From JALORV01 sp963724365 (GTDB lineage: Bacteria; Pseudomonadota; Gammaproteobacteria; Burkholderiales; Burkholderiaceae_F), in the NCBI GenBank assembly GCA_963724365.1, contig CAVRUR010000003.1, forward strand, positions 1 to 64,000: a stretch of DNA of 64,000 nucleotides, in the 5' to 3' direction. The position numbers and the translations under genes are program-made. Within the stretch, counting starts at the first letter, position 1. Every line of letters starts with the position of its first letter. Positions 46,387-54,878 of this stretch are shown here, one piece after another. Under the pieces are notes generated by a model. That model saw only the letters and a program-made list of their open reading frames with translations, made no database searches and was not told where the DNA came from.

Positions 46387-49083
46387 TCAGCGAAAGATTT
46401 TCAACAATGCCTCGAGCGCTTGCAGATCGTCCGGGATGACCTTGGACACTTTCGCCCGGCAACCACGGTCGAAGACCTGACGCCCTACGATGTGCTTCAG
46501 GTCGCGCACGTCATTGGCAAACATCGGACAATCCTTCGCGCCGCGCTCATGGGCGTCGATCCCGGCGCGGAACCCGGTCAGTCCTGTCACGAGGACATTC
46601 GCAATCGCACGATCCGTTTCGGGACCGGCCGGAGGCAGATTGTCGAAGCCCGCGACCGAGAAGATCAAGACCGGGGCGTCGCCCTTTTCCGGCCACCAGC
46701 CGTACAGATTGAGCGTCTCGTCATCGCGGAGCCAGTGACGGGTAATGCAGGCGAGCACATTCACGTGCAGCTCCAGCGGCATGCGGCCCAGCCTGTTCGC
46801 CAGCTTCTCGGCCCACAGATACGGCGTGCCATCGTCGGCCTTGTTCTCCAGGTCCCACGCATCGATCGGAGCTGAAAGGTCCGCCAGCTCGAAGCCGAAT
46901 CGCTCCTGCGCACCTGTCATGCGCTCCAGCGTGTCCTTGATCGACGGGAAGACGTTGTCGATGTCCCAGACCGCGACTTCGACCGCCCGTGGCGCGATGG
47001 CGCGACGGCTCCTGGCGCGCAGCCTGGCCGGAGCGAGTTCGGTGAGGCCCCGCGGCCGTATCGAAAGCGTCATGTTCGGATCGCGCGCGTAAACCACCGG
47101 GACGGCCCAGTCGATCATCTCGCCCTGCAACGAGTAGTTGACAGCGATGCGCGCTTCGCGGGCCGCCTGCCCGATCGTCATTCCCTGCGCCAGTGCCCAG
47201 TAGAAGTGCTGCGCGAAGCTGGTGGCCGACGAGTCCAGCACACTGTACTGGTTGGCCACCAGCGCCGGAAGGCCATGCGCCACGAGCGACTGCGCCACAC
47301 CCTTGTTGAAATCGGCGCGGCCGCCGGAGCCAGTCTGGCAGGCGTTCAGGAACACCAGCGTGACGCCACGCTGGCAGAAAATCTCGCGCACCGAGCGTTC
47401 GCCGAGCAGGTATTCGCCGCCGCGCGTGTCTTCGAACACGAGCGAGCCCTCCTGCGTCTTGTCGTCGAACACTCCATGGCCGATGAAGTGCACGATGGTG
47501 AAGCTGCCCGTTGACAGCCGTGCATGAATGCTGCTCGGCGTAGCGCGCGGCAGCACCTCGACCTCGGCCAGTCCCGCGTCGATCAGCGGATCGAAGCCGC
47601 GCCGGATGACTTCGAGTTCCTGCTCGACCGAGAGACGGCCAAAGCCCGCCGGCTGAGCCGATGCCACCAGGATCCGCAACGGCCCCGCGCGCGGCGGGAT
47701 CATGTCGGCGGGAATGGCTGTCAGGACATTGCGGACGAAGTGGATGTCCTCCGTGGCGAGGAAGCTGCGGCGTGATGCGTCGTAGGCGAACTCCCAGGGC
47801 TTCTCGGCGATCCACGACACCATCGACGTGAAGACGAAGTCGAGCTTGCGACCGTGCTGCCGCGAGCGCGCCTCGTCGTACAGCCGCCTCACGTCGCCCT
47901 GGAACAGCGTCTCGAAGAGATCCGTGCCGAAATCGATCAGCTCAGCGTCGTCGGGCAGCGTGCCGGTGTCACGGTTGGTGTACGCCTTGATGCGCTCGTG
48001 CATGTCGATGATCGCGCGGAACCGCGTGTGCTCTTCGCCCTTGTCGGTATTGAGTCGCATCGGTATGGTGACCCGGGCGCCGCCGTAGGTTGCGAAGACG
48101 CGTGCGTATTTCTGCCGCCGGGCCGCCGCGGCCGACCCCGCCACATCGGGCTCGAACCGGTCCATGACGACGATGTGGAAGGTGTCGCCGTCCACGCCCG
48201 GCGCCAGGACGGTGGGCAGCGTCACTGTGGCCGATGGCGTCCAGACCGCCGGGACCGATGCCGCGCTGTCAGGCACGGCGGTCGTCGTGTCGCGCGCGGG
48301 CCTGGCAAGCGGATAGATGGTCGCCGCGAATGCGTAGTCCTTGGCGGTGATGTCCTTGCCGCCCGGTATGGTCTTGCCATCCTTCGTGATCTCGGCCGGG
48401 ATCTGGTAGCACATGACCGAGTGCGGATCGCTCTCGGCCGTCCCCATGATCGACTTCTTCGCGAGCGGAGTCAGGACCTGCTCGATCGTCTCCTGCGCGG
48501 TCCAGCCTTCGGTGCGGTCAAAGTACGCGAGCGCCTTGCGTCGGTCGATCTTCTTGATGAGTTCGGCGCGCATGTGCTCGTGCTCGAACCCCAGCGTGTG
48601 CCCGGCCTCGTGCCGCACCACGCGACGGAACTCTGCCTCGGACGTGCGCATCGTGAAGCCTTCGAGGTTGAAGGTCGGCTGGTCCTCCTCGATGCCGAGG
48701 ATCTCCGTGCCGACATACGACCAGTAGCCCGCCATGTCGTCGGGCTCATCGAGCCGGGCAATACGTACCTGCCCGACGCTCGCGGTCTCGACGAACTGCA
48801 CATTCGTGGTCTTCGACCAGGCATTCATATGCAGCAGGATGCGGGCGCGCAGGTCGCGCGACGGATTGTCGAGGAACTGCACCGTGAGTCGCACACCCGT
48901 ATCGGGCCACTTGTTCCCGATCACAACGGCTAGGCGCCGGGGTCCGCCACGCCGTCCGACCGGCGTCCGGGCAATGACGCGTTGCTCATCCGCGTTGGCC
49001 GGATTGATTTCGATGCTGCGACGTAAAACCTTCGCTGCCTGAACGGGCGTGAGCACCTTCGGCCTGCAGACGATCTTGGACAT
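46387..49083 (-). CDS. Metzincin metalloprotease-CHAT cysteine protease fusion
   Basis: An 898 aa protein with two predicted protease domains. Residues ~60-265 are a metzincin (astacin/matrixin type): VVRHEAGHTLGFEHEH gives zinc ligands His158, His162, His168 and Glu159, and the Met-turn is in DPHSVMCYQIP. Residues ~440-680 form a CHAT domain: IVHFIGHGVFDDKTQEGSLV (His536) and LVFLNACQTGSGG (Cys582), followed by GLPALVANQYSVLDSSATSF. The last ~200 residues (VAVWDIDNVFPSIKDTLERM onward) are uncharacterised. There is no signal peptide. It starts at ATG 49083, and the SGNH gene follows in the same operon. Confidence 0.85.
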   Translation of the reverse strand: MSKIVCRPKVLTPVQAAKVLRRSIEINPANADEQRVIARTPVGRRGGPRRLAVVIGNKWPDTGVRLTVQFLDNPSRDLRARILLHMNAWSKTTNVQFVETASVGQVRIARLDEPDDMAGYWSYVGTEILGIEEDQPTFNLEGFTMRTSEAEFRRVVRHEAGHTLGFEHEHMRAELIKKIDRRKALAYFDRTEGWTAQETIEQVLTPLAKKSIMGTAESDPHSVMCYQIPAEITKDGKTIPGGKDITAKDYAFAATIYPLARPARDTTTAVPDSAASVPAVWTPSATVTLPTVLAPGVDGDTFHIVVMDRFEPDVAGSAAAARRQKYARVFATYGGARVTIPMRLNTDKGEEHTRFRAIIDMHERIKAYTNRDTGTLPDDAELIDFGTDLFETLFQGDVRRLYDEARSRQHGRKLDFVFTSMVSWIAEKPWEFAYDASRRSFLATEDIHFVRNVLTAIPADMIPPRAGPLRILVASAQPAGFGRLSVEQELEVIRRGFDPLIDAGLAEVEVLPRATPSSIHARLSTGSFTIVHFIGHGVFDDKTQEGSLVFEDTRGGEYLLGERSVREIFCQRGVTLVFLNACQTGSGGRADFNKGVAQSLVAHGLPALVANQYSVLDSSATSFAQHFYWALAQGMTIGQAAREARIAVNYSLQGEMIDWAVPVVYARDPNMTLSIRPRGLTELAPARLRARSRRAIAPRAVEVAVWDIDNVFPSIKDTLERMTGAQERFGFELADLSAPIDAWDLENKADDGTPYLWAEKLANRLGRMPLELHVNVLACITRHWLRDDETLNLYGWWPEKGDAPVLIFSVAGFDNLPPAGPETDRAIANVLVTGLTGFRAGIDAHERGAKDCPMFANDVRDLKHIVGRQVFDRGCRAKVSKVIPDDLQALEALLKIFR

Positions 49084-49294
49084 GAGCGATGTGACTCGAT
49101 AGCGTGCGCGACACCAAATCATGTTCCCATTTCGATCAAGCTGCCAAGATCCGCGCCTTGATCGAAGGCAGAACCCGAGTCGGCCCGGCCCGCCGGACCG
49201 AAGCGCTGCCACAATGGTCCAGGACGGAAACGCATGGTGCGCGATCACCCGCGCCCTTCGGCCTCCAGATTGGTCACCCAGCAGAGGGAATGTC

Positions 49295-50404
49295 ATGTCA
49301 GACGATGCGGAACCACGTTTCAGCGGCATTCCAGCCACCTCGGCACCCGAGGTTTTCGAACAGGCCCGCAGCAACAATCCGGAGTGGTACCGGCTTGTCG
49401 AGCGTGCGTATGAACAGTTCGCGGCACAACCCGAAAACGTGGGCGTGTACGCCGACCCCAAAGGGGGCGGAGCGACGATCGAGCAGATCTGGCTCGTCCT
49501 CACGCTCTTCGGCATCGAACCGTACTGCCTTCTCGCACGCCCACTGCCCGCCGCCTCGACCAAGCGCATTTCGCGGCTCGTGAACACCAAGGCGACGCAG
49601 ATCGTCGAGGCACTCAAGACGATCCAGGCGGCCAACGGAGAAGTCAACGTACCGCTCGCCTACCACGACGGCAAGACAGGGCACTGCATCCGTATCACGA
49701 AATACGACCGCGGGCGCGATCGCTTCATCTATCACGACCCCTGGCCTGAACGCTCCCTGCTCGCGAAGGAGAACAATCCGGCCGGGGTCGACGCCCAGCC
49801 CGAAGGAATGCGTTGGAGCGTGACCGCGCAGGAACTCGAACGCGTTGTGTTTGCCGCCTTCGTCTTTCCCACCCAGTGGGCGCGGGTGCGCGGCCAGGAC
49901 TTCGACATCCTGTACGACTCGTGGAAGGACAGCGACTTCTTCAAGTTCTTTCGCCTGAAGCAACTCGATGAGCGGGCCGTCGGCGAGAACACCCAACGGA
50001 CCTTTGCACCCGGAGCGTTTCAGCAGAACATCGCGCTGGAAGTCGAGTGCAATCCGGCCGGAAAGATCAAGCGAGCCTCGTTGCTACTGACCCAGGACTG
50101 GACGGTCGGAAACTTCATGCTTGCGCTCGATCTTGCGAAGAGCTTCGTGGCCAGCATTGCACCGGCTCCCGACCGGACCCGGTACGACGAGATCGCCGCC
50201 GCCTTGTGGAGCCTGCGTGATCCACGCGCCCTGCTCAAGGCGAAGCAGACCGATCCAGATGAATCCGACGGCGTTCGTTTTGTGCATGCCTTCATGGGCT
50301 CGCTGGAGCACGCCAGCATCGCGACCGATTTCAGCCACCTTTCCATCGGCGGCACAACGCACGGTGGGCGCCCCGCACGTGTGATTGCCGTCACCCTGTC
50401 GTGA
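49295..50404 (+). CDS. C39-like cysteine-peptidase fold protein, possible pseudoenzyme
   Basis: A 369 aa protein, not firmly recognised. The segment YHDGKTGHCIRITKYDRGRD with FIYHDPWPE resembles the His and Asp sites of C39/bacteriocin-processing peptidases (GHxxxxxxYD...xxDP). In that family a catalytic Cys sits in a CGPTSLxM-like motif; here the matching region appears to be GGGATIEQIWLVLTLFGI, with Gly instead of Cys. If the alignment is right, the protein is inactive as a peptidase and may bind peptides or a partner. The C-terminal ~150 residues are uncharacterised. ATG 49295 has GAGGG upstream. It is divergent from the metzincin-CHAT gene. Confidence 0.5.
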   Translation: MSDDAEPRFSGIPATSAPEVFEQARSNNPEWYRLVERAYEQFAAQPENVGVYADPKGGGATIEQIWLVLTLFGIEPYCLLARPLPAASTKRISRLVNTKATQIVEALKTIQAANGEVNVPLAYHDGKTGHCIRITKYDRGRDRFIYHDPWPERSLLAKENNPAGVDAQPEGMRWSVTAQELERVVFAAFVFPTQWARVRGQDFDILYDSWKDSDFFKFFRLKQLDERAVGENTQRTFAPGAFQQNIALEVECNPAGKIKRASLLLTQDWTVGNFMLALDLAKSFVASIAPAPDRTRYDEIAAALWSLRDPRALLKAKQTDPDESDGVRFVHAFMGSLEHASIATDFSHLSIGGTTHGGRPARVIAVTLS

Positions 50405-50792
50405 GCGGTGGATGAAACGGGGCCAGCAGGAACGCGTCCTCAGCCCTGACGGGGCGGGGTGGCTGCGCGCCGGTCAGACCGACCTCGCAGGCCGGGAATC
50501 ATTGACGGCTGCCAAGCCGACGTTTGTATCGACCAAGGCCAGACCAACTCTGATATCGCGTTCGCCGCATAACGGACGCGCTCTCACCACCTGCAGCGGC
50601 CGTGTAATCGAATAGTCGTTTTCGGGAGCCGCCTATCGGCGGGTCACGACCCGGTGCGGTCTTCGGCGACTCCCGAAAGCGGTCGCGAGCGTCACGCTAA
50701 AAGTCGACATCCGCGCGATCAGCAGATCGTGATCCACTTTGGACATTGCTCTCTGCGGAAGCTGCCTTAGGGCGTACAGCGACCGCCCACCT
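50405..50792. other. Gene-free spacer
   Basis: No convincing gene was found. A short open frame at the start carries no recognisable motif. A 9-bp inverted repeat TTTCGGGAG/CTCCCGAAA lies at 50620-50628 and 50670-50678 with a 41-base spacer. No promoter or terminator could be assigned. Confidence 0.4.
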
Positions 50793-51545
50793 CTACCGCA
50801 GCGGCCCAAGAAGGGCCTGGATGGACGCCTCGACCAGCGTGCAGCCGTTTTCAGCGGCATGGGGCGGGCTTGGTGACTTCGTCGGAATGAATCCGGAGGC
50901 CACGAGCTGTGCCTCGAGGCTCTGCGAGCTGTACAGCCGCAGCACTAACTCCTCTGTCTCCGTCTCGACGATGCGGCTCCCATGTCGCCTGGCGTATGTT
51001 CCGGAAAAACAGACCGTGTCTCCCGTTCGGGAGGCGATGCACGTGTAGGTGATCAAGCTTCCGTCGGCGCAAGTTACTGTCCGGCACTCAGGCTCAGCCG
51101 AGCTACCAGTCTGGTCATCGTCAGATTCGAGTTCGAGTAAGAGAGTGGCACCCGGCTCCATGTGAGCGCGTATTCGCGAGAACACGGTGCGAAGATCGCC
51201 CTCGTCGGTCACGAGACCGATGGAGCCGGAAGGGATGAACGCCATGGAGTATCTGTGGGGAAGGTCCAGCGAAGCCAGTTCCTGCAGGAAGATGCTCACA
51301 TCGATCCCGAGACTACGTGCACGAACTCGGCAAGCCGACAGCATCGCCGGCGAAGAGTCGACACCATCGATCGGAACGCCCGCCAGCGACATGGGAATGA
51401 GAAAGCGACCCGATCCGCACATGGGCTCGAGGACGCGGCCGCCTGCCCTGCGGGCGCGATCGAGGTAATAGGAGAGTGCGCCTACTGGCGCGTTTGGCTT
51501 GTCCAGGTCATAGAACGCGGTGCAGAGACTGCCGTATGCCGCCAT
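50793..51545 (-). CDS. Class I SAM-dependent methyltransferase
   Basis: A 250 aa protein with a methyltransferase-type Rossmann fold. The SAM motif I is GGRVLEPMCGSGRFLIPMSL, motif II is IDGVDSSPAMLSACR, and AFIPSGSIGLVTDEGD fits the post-II region. MAAYGSLCTAFYDLDKPNAP is a common N terminus of small-molecule methyltransferases. Substrate is unknown. ATG 51545 is the likely start; longer upstream extensions have no family similarity. It is flanked by gene-free stretches on both sides. Confidence 0.8.
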   Translation of the reverse strand: MAAYGSLCTAFYDLDKPNAPVGALSYYLDRARRAGGRVLEPMCGSGRFLIPMSLAGVPIDGVDSSPAMLSACRVRARSLGIDVSIFLQELASLDLPHRYSMAFIPSGSIGLVTDEGDLRTVFSRIRAHMEPGATLLLELESDDDQTGSSAEPECRTVTCADGSLITYTCIASRTGDTVCFSGTYARRHGSRIVETETEELVLRLYSSQSLEAQLVASGFIPTKSPSPPHAAENGCTLVEASIQALLGPLR

Positions 51546-51787
51546 CGTCGGTTCTGCCCTCCAAAGGGATGACCATGCGAGCCGTATGCGTTCCGGATGG
51601 CAGCTCCGGCCGAAATCTCGTCTTACGCTCGGCCCAAGTGCTCTTGCCCGACCCTGGAAGTGGTGAGCACGTTGAGCTTCGCCGAAGGATTCGAGTGCAA
51701 CGGTCCGCTTTGCGATAGTGTGAACGCGGTCGGACACTTCCGCTACTGGCCGGTTCAGGCCTAGCCAATATGTGAGTGCCGCGTGGG

Positions 51788-52582
51788 CTACTTCTGCTTC
51801 GTTGCTTCACGCTCCTCTTCGACCTGACTCAGAGCAATCTGCGTCGCTTTCCTGCCAAATTCCGAAAGGCTTTCGCCAGAAAGGTGGAGAAACTTCCAAC
51901 GGTTCAAGGTTGGCCTTACTACCCCTTCCTCCCCAGCCCGGAACAGAGCCTCCAGCGACCTCCTCATTGGCCTGCGTGGTGGGCCGGTAAGCGCGCCTTC
52001 ATCAACGTACTTGGCATACTCCCAAGCAAGAATGTCGGCAGCCTGAAGACAGGGTTCGTCCGAGTTGGCGACGAACTGATGTGACGCATAGCAGTAGGCT
52101 TGAATGGTCTCCGGGGCGCGGATCGCATTCCTCATCCACTTATCGGCTGAACCTTGCTTAGCGTGGCCTGCCTCAATGACGTAATCAACTAGGTACCCAC
52201 CACCAACATCCTCAATGAGCGCACCCAATCCCACCATCGCAAAGTGACAGAGCACGGGATACGGATGCTCGAATCCTTGAACCCACTGTGGCATCACTTG
52301 CCGCATTTCCTCTTCCTGGACAGAGACACAGACCCCCAAGCTGAATCGCGCCTTGATGATCCCTATAGCTTGAATTAGGAGCCTCCTGCTCTGAATGTCT
52401 GATATTCCCTTGAACCTTCCGGTTCGATGGGACAGTTCCTTCATGTGACAGCCACTGGGAAACAAACTCATCCACGCCTTCCGGAGCCTCTTGGCCTGCA
52501 CGGGAGCCATTGCAAAGCCAGCCATGGCAAGGATGCCTCCCTGTCGTCGGCTTTCATCAAAGAATGCTTGAAGTTTCGTCAT
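51788..52582 (-). CDS. DUF3800 family protein
   Basis: A 264 aa protein with the DUF3800 pattern: an N-terminal acidic motif TKLQAFFDESRRQGGILAMA and a late CLQAADILAWEYAKYVDEGA. Both match the Asp residues of this RNase H-like family, whose members are frequent on phages and mobile elements. Biochemical activity is unknown. Base composition is lower in GC than the flanking housekeeping genes, which supports recent transfer. Start is ATG 52582. Confidence 0.82.
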   Translation of the reverse strand: MTKLQAFFDESRRQGGILAMAGFAMAPVQAKRLRKAWMSLFPSGCHMKELSHRTGRFKGISDIQSRRLLIQAIGIIKARFSLGVCVSVQEEEMRQVMPQWVQGFEHPYPVLCHFAMVGLGALIEDVGGGYLVDYVIEAGHAKQGSADKWMRNAIRAPETIQAYCYASHQFVANSDEPCLQAADILAWEYAKYVDEGALTGPPRRPMRRSLEALFRAGEEGVVRPTLNRWKFLHLSGESLSEFGRKATQIALSQVEEEREATKQK

Positions 52583-52899
52583 AATCGAATCTGCTGCGGG
52601 GCCGATCTGCGCAACTGCACCCTCTGGCCAGTGCGCGCGGCACTCCTAGCCGGAACCGACAACGTTACCCTTGATGTTGCTGAGCTGTCGGCTCTTCCCG
52701 ACGCCGATCGCGATCGCGTCCCAACGCGATCCTCTACAACCCTAAGCGAACACGCATGTTCTTGCTACGAATGGCGCATCGTTCGGTCCGTTTGATTCGC
52801 GTCCGCTCTCGGACCGTTTAGGCGACGAGCTGTAGAGGCAGCTTCTGGCCGAGAGTCAACCGACTATTTGTCGCACTTTCTTCCGTTTTGCCAGATCGC
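52583..52899. other. Gene-free spacer
   Basis: No gene, repeat or clear promoter is supported in these 317 bases. Base composition begins to fall towards the lower-GC gene that follows. Confidence 0.4.
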
Positions 52900-53343
52900 T
52901 CATGGCATTGTGGGGCGGCATAACCTTAAATCCTTATCCTCACAAATCCCCGCGCCAGTTTCAAAACCAAACCCATGAAACTTTTCACAAGAAAAGCCGC
53001 AGGCCGTTTCGTTACAGGATGGTTCTGCTCGAAGTTCAGAACAAAGATCAGCGTTGTGTTTACTCCAAAACCTTTCGTCGAGATGCATGCCAGTGAAAAT
53101 TAGTCCAGCAGGAATGAGGATCATAAGAACGATGTAGATAATTTTTGTCTCTGGCTTTCGTCTAATAGAGGCAAGTGAAAGCAGCAAGGAAAGATAACCA
53201 AGACCTACCAACAGATAGTAGTAAGCGGGGGCCGAACCAGCTATGGCGAACAGCGTGGCTATAAAGAGAAAAGGGAGGTTTAGCGCGCCAAGTACGAGGA
53301 AAAATCCAGATGCCCACCTGATTATCTTGACTCTAGTAGTCAT
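52900..53343 (-). CDS. Small membrane protein of low GC content
   Basis: A 147 aa protein from ATG 53343 (an upstream ATG at 53391 would add 16 residues). Three membrane segments are predicted: WASGFFLVLGALNLPFLFIA, APAYYYLLVGLGYLSLLLSL and IIYIVLMILIPAGLIFTGMH. The C-terminal ~50 residues are Cys-rich (CSELRAEPSCNETACGFSCE) and probably extracytoplasmic with disulfides. It is clearly lower in GC than its surroundings. No family is recognised. Confidence 0.6.
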   Translation of the reverse strand: MTTRVKIIRWASGFFLVLGALNLPFLFIATLFAIAGSAPAYYYLLVGLGYLSLLLSLASIRRKPETKIIYIVLMILIPAGLIFTGMHLDERFWSKHNADLCSELRAEPSCNETACGFSCEKFHGFGFETGAGICEDKDLRLCRPTMP

Positions 53344-53461
53344 CTTCGCCTCAAGCCTCTCGAGGAGTCTCCGAATATTCAGAGTGGCCACGCCGAGGCG
53401 TCCGCTTTTGGGCCATTTTCACTCGCTCGTTGTGCGGCAGCAATTGGGCCGAGCACGGAAG

Positions 53462-54163
53462 TTATCTGTTAAAGGCCTGAATCGCGACAACGTCGTCCAC
53501 GGCTTCCACGACTGTCTGTTGCAGGAAGGTGAGTGCAGCTATCGCTTCGCCGGTCCTCACCAAGTCCCACTGGCCAACGCCCATGCCATACATGTACTCA
53601 TAGCAGAAGCTGCCGGAAGAGAACCTGCCGTCGACTGAGATCCTGTGGTCCAGCTGTACTCCGCGCTTGCCGTAGGAGACGTAAACGGCTATCGAGTGCT
53701 GTCGCAACGATCCTCGATAGATCCATTCGCCTGGCTCGGTTGGATTCGACGCTGGCTCCGCACCCCACCAATCCTTGAAGACAGTCCGTGCAGCCGCTCT
53801 CAGTTCCGCAGCAGCCGCAGGTGGAACAGTCCGCCGCGCAAGCTCTGTCGGATACGGCAACTCCTGAGCGACTTTGCGAAACAACTGCATCGGTGCCGAT
53901 TGCTCATGAGGATCAAACGCGTTACCCCAGAAGTTGGCTGATCGTCGACCCACTGCTAGCGCATAGAGCTGTTTGTCCGCTGGCGACAAGTTCTCATAGG
54001 CCAATACGTGGCGTCGAACCAACGACGAGGGCAAGCGTCGCAAGAGCGAGAAGCTTTGCAGCTCCAGCGTCTGAAAGCGTCGTGTGAAGTAGTCGGCAGG
54101 CGAACTCGGTGCGCCCACATCTCTCCGAGGATCGGCGTCACGGGAGTTCTGCTTTGGAGACAC
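53462..54163 (-). CDS. Hypothetical protein
   Basis: A 233 aa protein that I do not recognise. It appears soluble and mixed in structure: a helical N-terminal half (LELQSFSLLRRLPSSLVRRH, TELARRTVPPAAAAELRAAA) and a beta-rich part (WIYRGSLRQHSIAVYVSYGK, GVQLDHRISVDGRFSSGSFC). There is no signal peptide or membrane segment. It is 43 bases downstream of the next gene on the same strand (54207-54638), so the two may form a pair. Confidence 0.55.
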   Translation of the reverse strand: MSPKQNSRDADPRRDVGAPSSPADYFTRRFQTLELQSFSLLRRLPSSLVRRHVLAYENLSPADKQLYALAVGRRSANFWGNAFDPHEQSAPMQLFRKVAQELPYPTELARRTVPPAAAAELRAAARTVFKDWWGAEPASNPTEPGEWIYRGSLRQHSIAVYVSYGKRGVQLDHRISVDGRFSSGSFCYEYMYGMGVGQWDLVRTGEAIAALTFLQQTVVEAVDDVVAIQAFNR

Positions 54164-54206
54164 TCTTGAGGCCAGGTGTGGAGGTCAGGAAGTGGCCGAA
54201 TGCTCG

Positions 54207-54638
54207 CTAGTCGTGCACGGGTTCCTGCACCTTCTGGCCTCCGAACCGGTACTCCAGGATGCTCCCCCGCGGTGCCCCAAGGTCGATCAGCTTTTTCTTC
54301 AGAAACGGTATCCCGCGCATCACGTCGGTCAATTCGACATCAAGCCCGACCCAGTCGATTGTCTTTTCCTTTGTGAGACTGGTGCCCCCGCCGGTCACTT
54401 CGCCTAGCCTTGCTTGCTTCAGAGCCTCGTCCAACGGGTCTTCGTACTTGCTGCCCCGCTCAATGGGCATAACCCGATCCATCACTTTGACGAAGACGAA
54501 GGTCGTCGAGGGCTGAGCATCCACCGGTCCGTGAAACGCCACAGCCAAAGCGACGGCAAACGAAACCGCAACTGCAATTGCCTTCGCGGCCTCCAGGATC
54601 GCATTGATGCGTTGGCTGAAAAACACGATTCCGGTCAA
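54207..54638 (-). CDS. Small protein with N-terminal membrane segment, unknown family
   Basis: A 143 aa protein. The N-terminal hydrophobic stretch (AIAVAVSFAVALAVAFHGPV) may be a signal or anchor, although an internal start would give a soluble protein. The remaining part, with LGEVTGGGTSLTKEKTIDWV, GLDVELTDV and LKKKLIDLGAPRGSILEYRF, resembles a small one-domain family whose function I cannot name. It lies between a protease gene and another orphan. Confidence 0.5.
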   Translation of the reverse strand: MTGIVFFSQRINAILEAAKAIAVAVSFAVALAVAFHGPVDAQPSTTFVFVKVMDRVMPIERGSKYEDPLDEALKQARLGEVTGGGTSLTKEKTIDWVGLDVELTDVMRGIPFLKKKLIDLGAPRGSILEYRFGGQKVQEPVHD

Positions 54639-54766
54639 CTATGCCCCCAGCAGCACGTCCGCTTCTGGGCAATTCTGAGGACCTGCGCTGACTTCCGCAA
54701 TTGGCCGCACGCGGAAGACAAGCGGTGGTGGATTGTGCCGCGGCCAAGTTATGGGGCCCCAACCTT

Positions 54767-54801
54767 CCCCCACAAAGTGGCCAGCTGGCCACTTTATGGG
54801 G
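54767..54801. repeat. Near-perfect 34-35 bp palindrome
   Basis: A 22-base perfect palindrome (AAAGTGGCC-AGCT-GGCCACTTT, 54774-54795) is extended on both sides by CCCC/GGGG pairing with one mismatch. A second small palindrome GGGGCCCC lies 30 bases upstream. It could be an operator, a terminator or an old insertion-sequence end; no transposase is adjacent. Confidence 0.6.
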
Positions 54802-54878
54802 CAGAACGCACCGACCCGGCGGTCGAGAGTAGTCCTAGAAGATAACCGCAGGGCAATCTGGCGTCGTGACTGGAGACG

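Noticed and set aside
47854..48933. 359-codon plus-strand frame opposite the metzincin-CHAT gene
   Set aside because: The minus-strand frame has clear catalytic motifs in two domains; this one has none.
50540..50600. GCATAAC element as an integron attC half-site
   Set aside because: No matching partner site or integrase is visible; seven bases are not evidence.
50385..50615. 76-codon frame after the C39-like gene
   Set aside because: It overlaps the end of the upstream gene, has no ribosome site that favours it and no recognisable motif.
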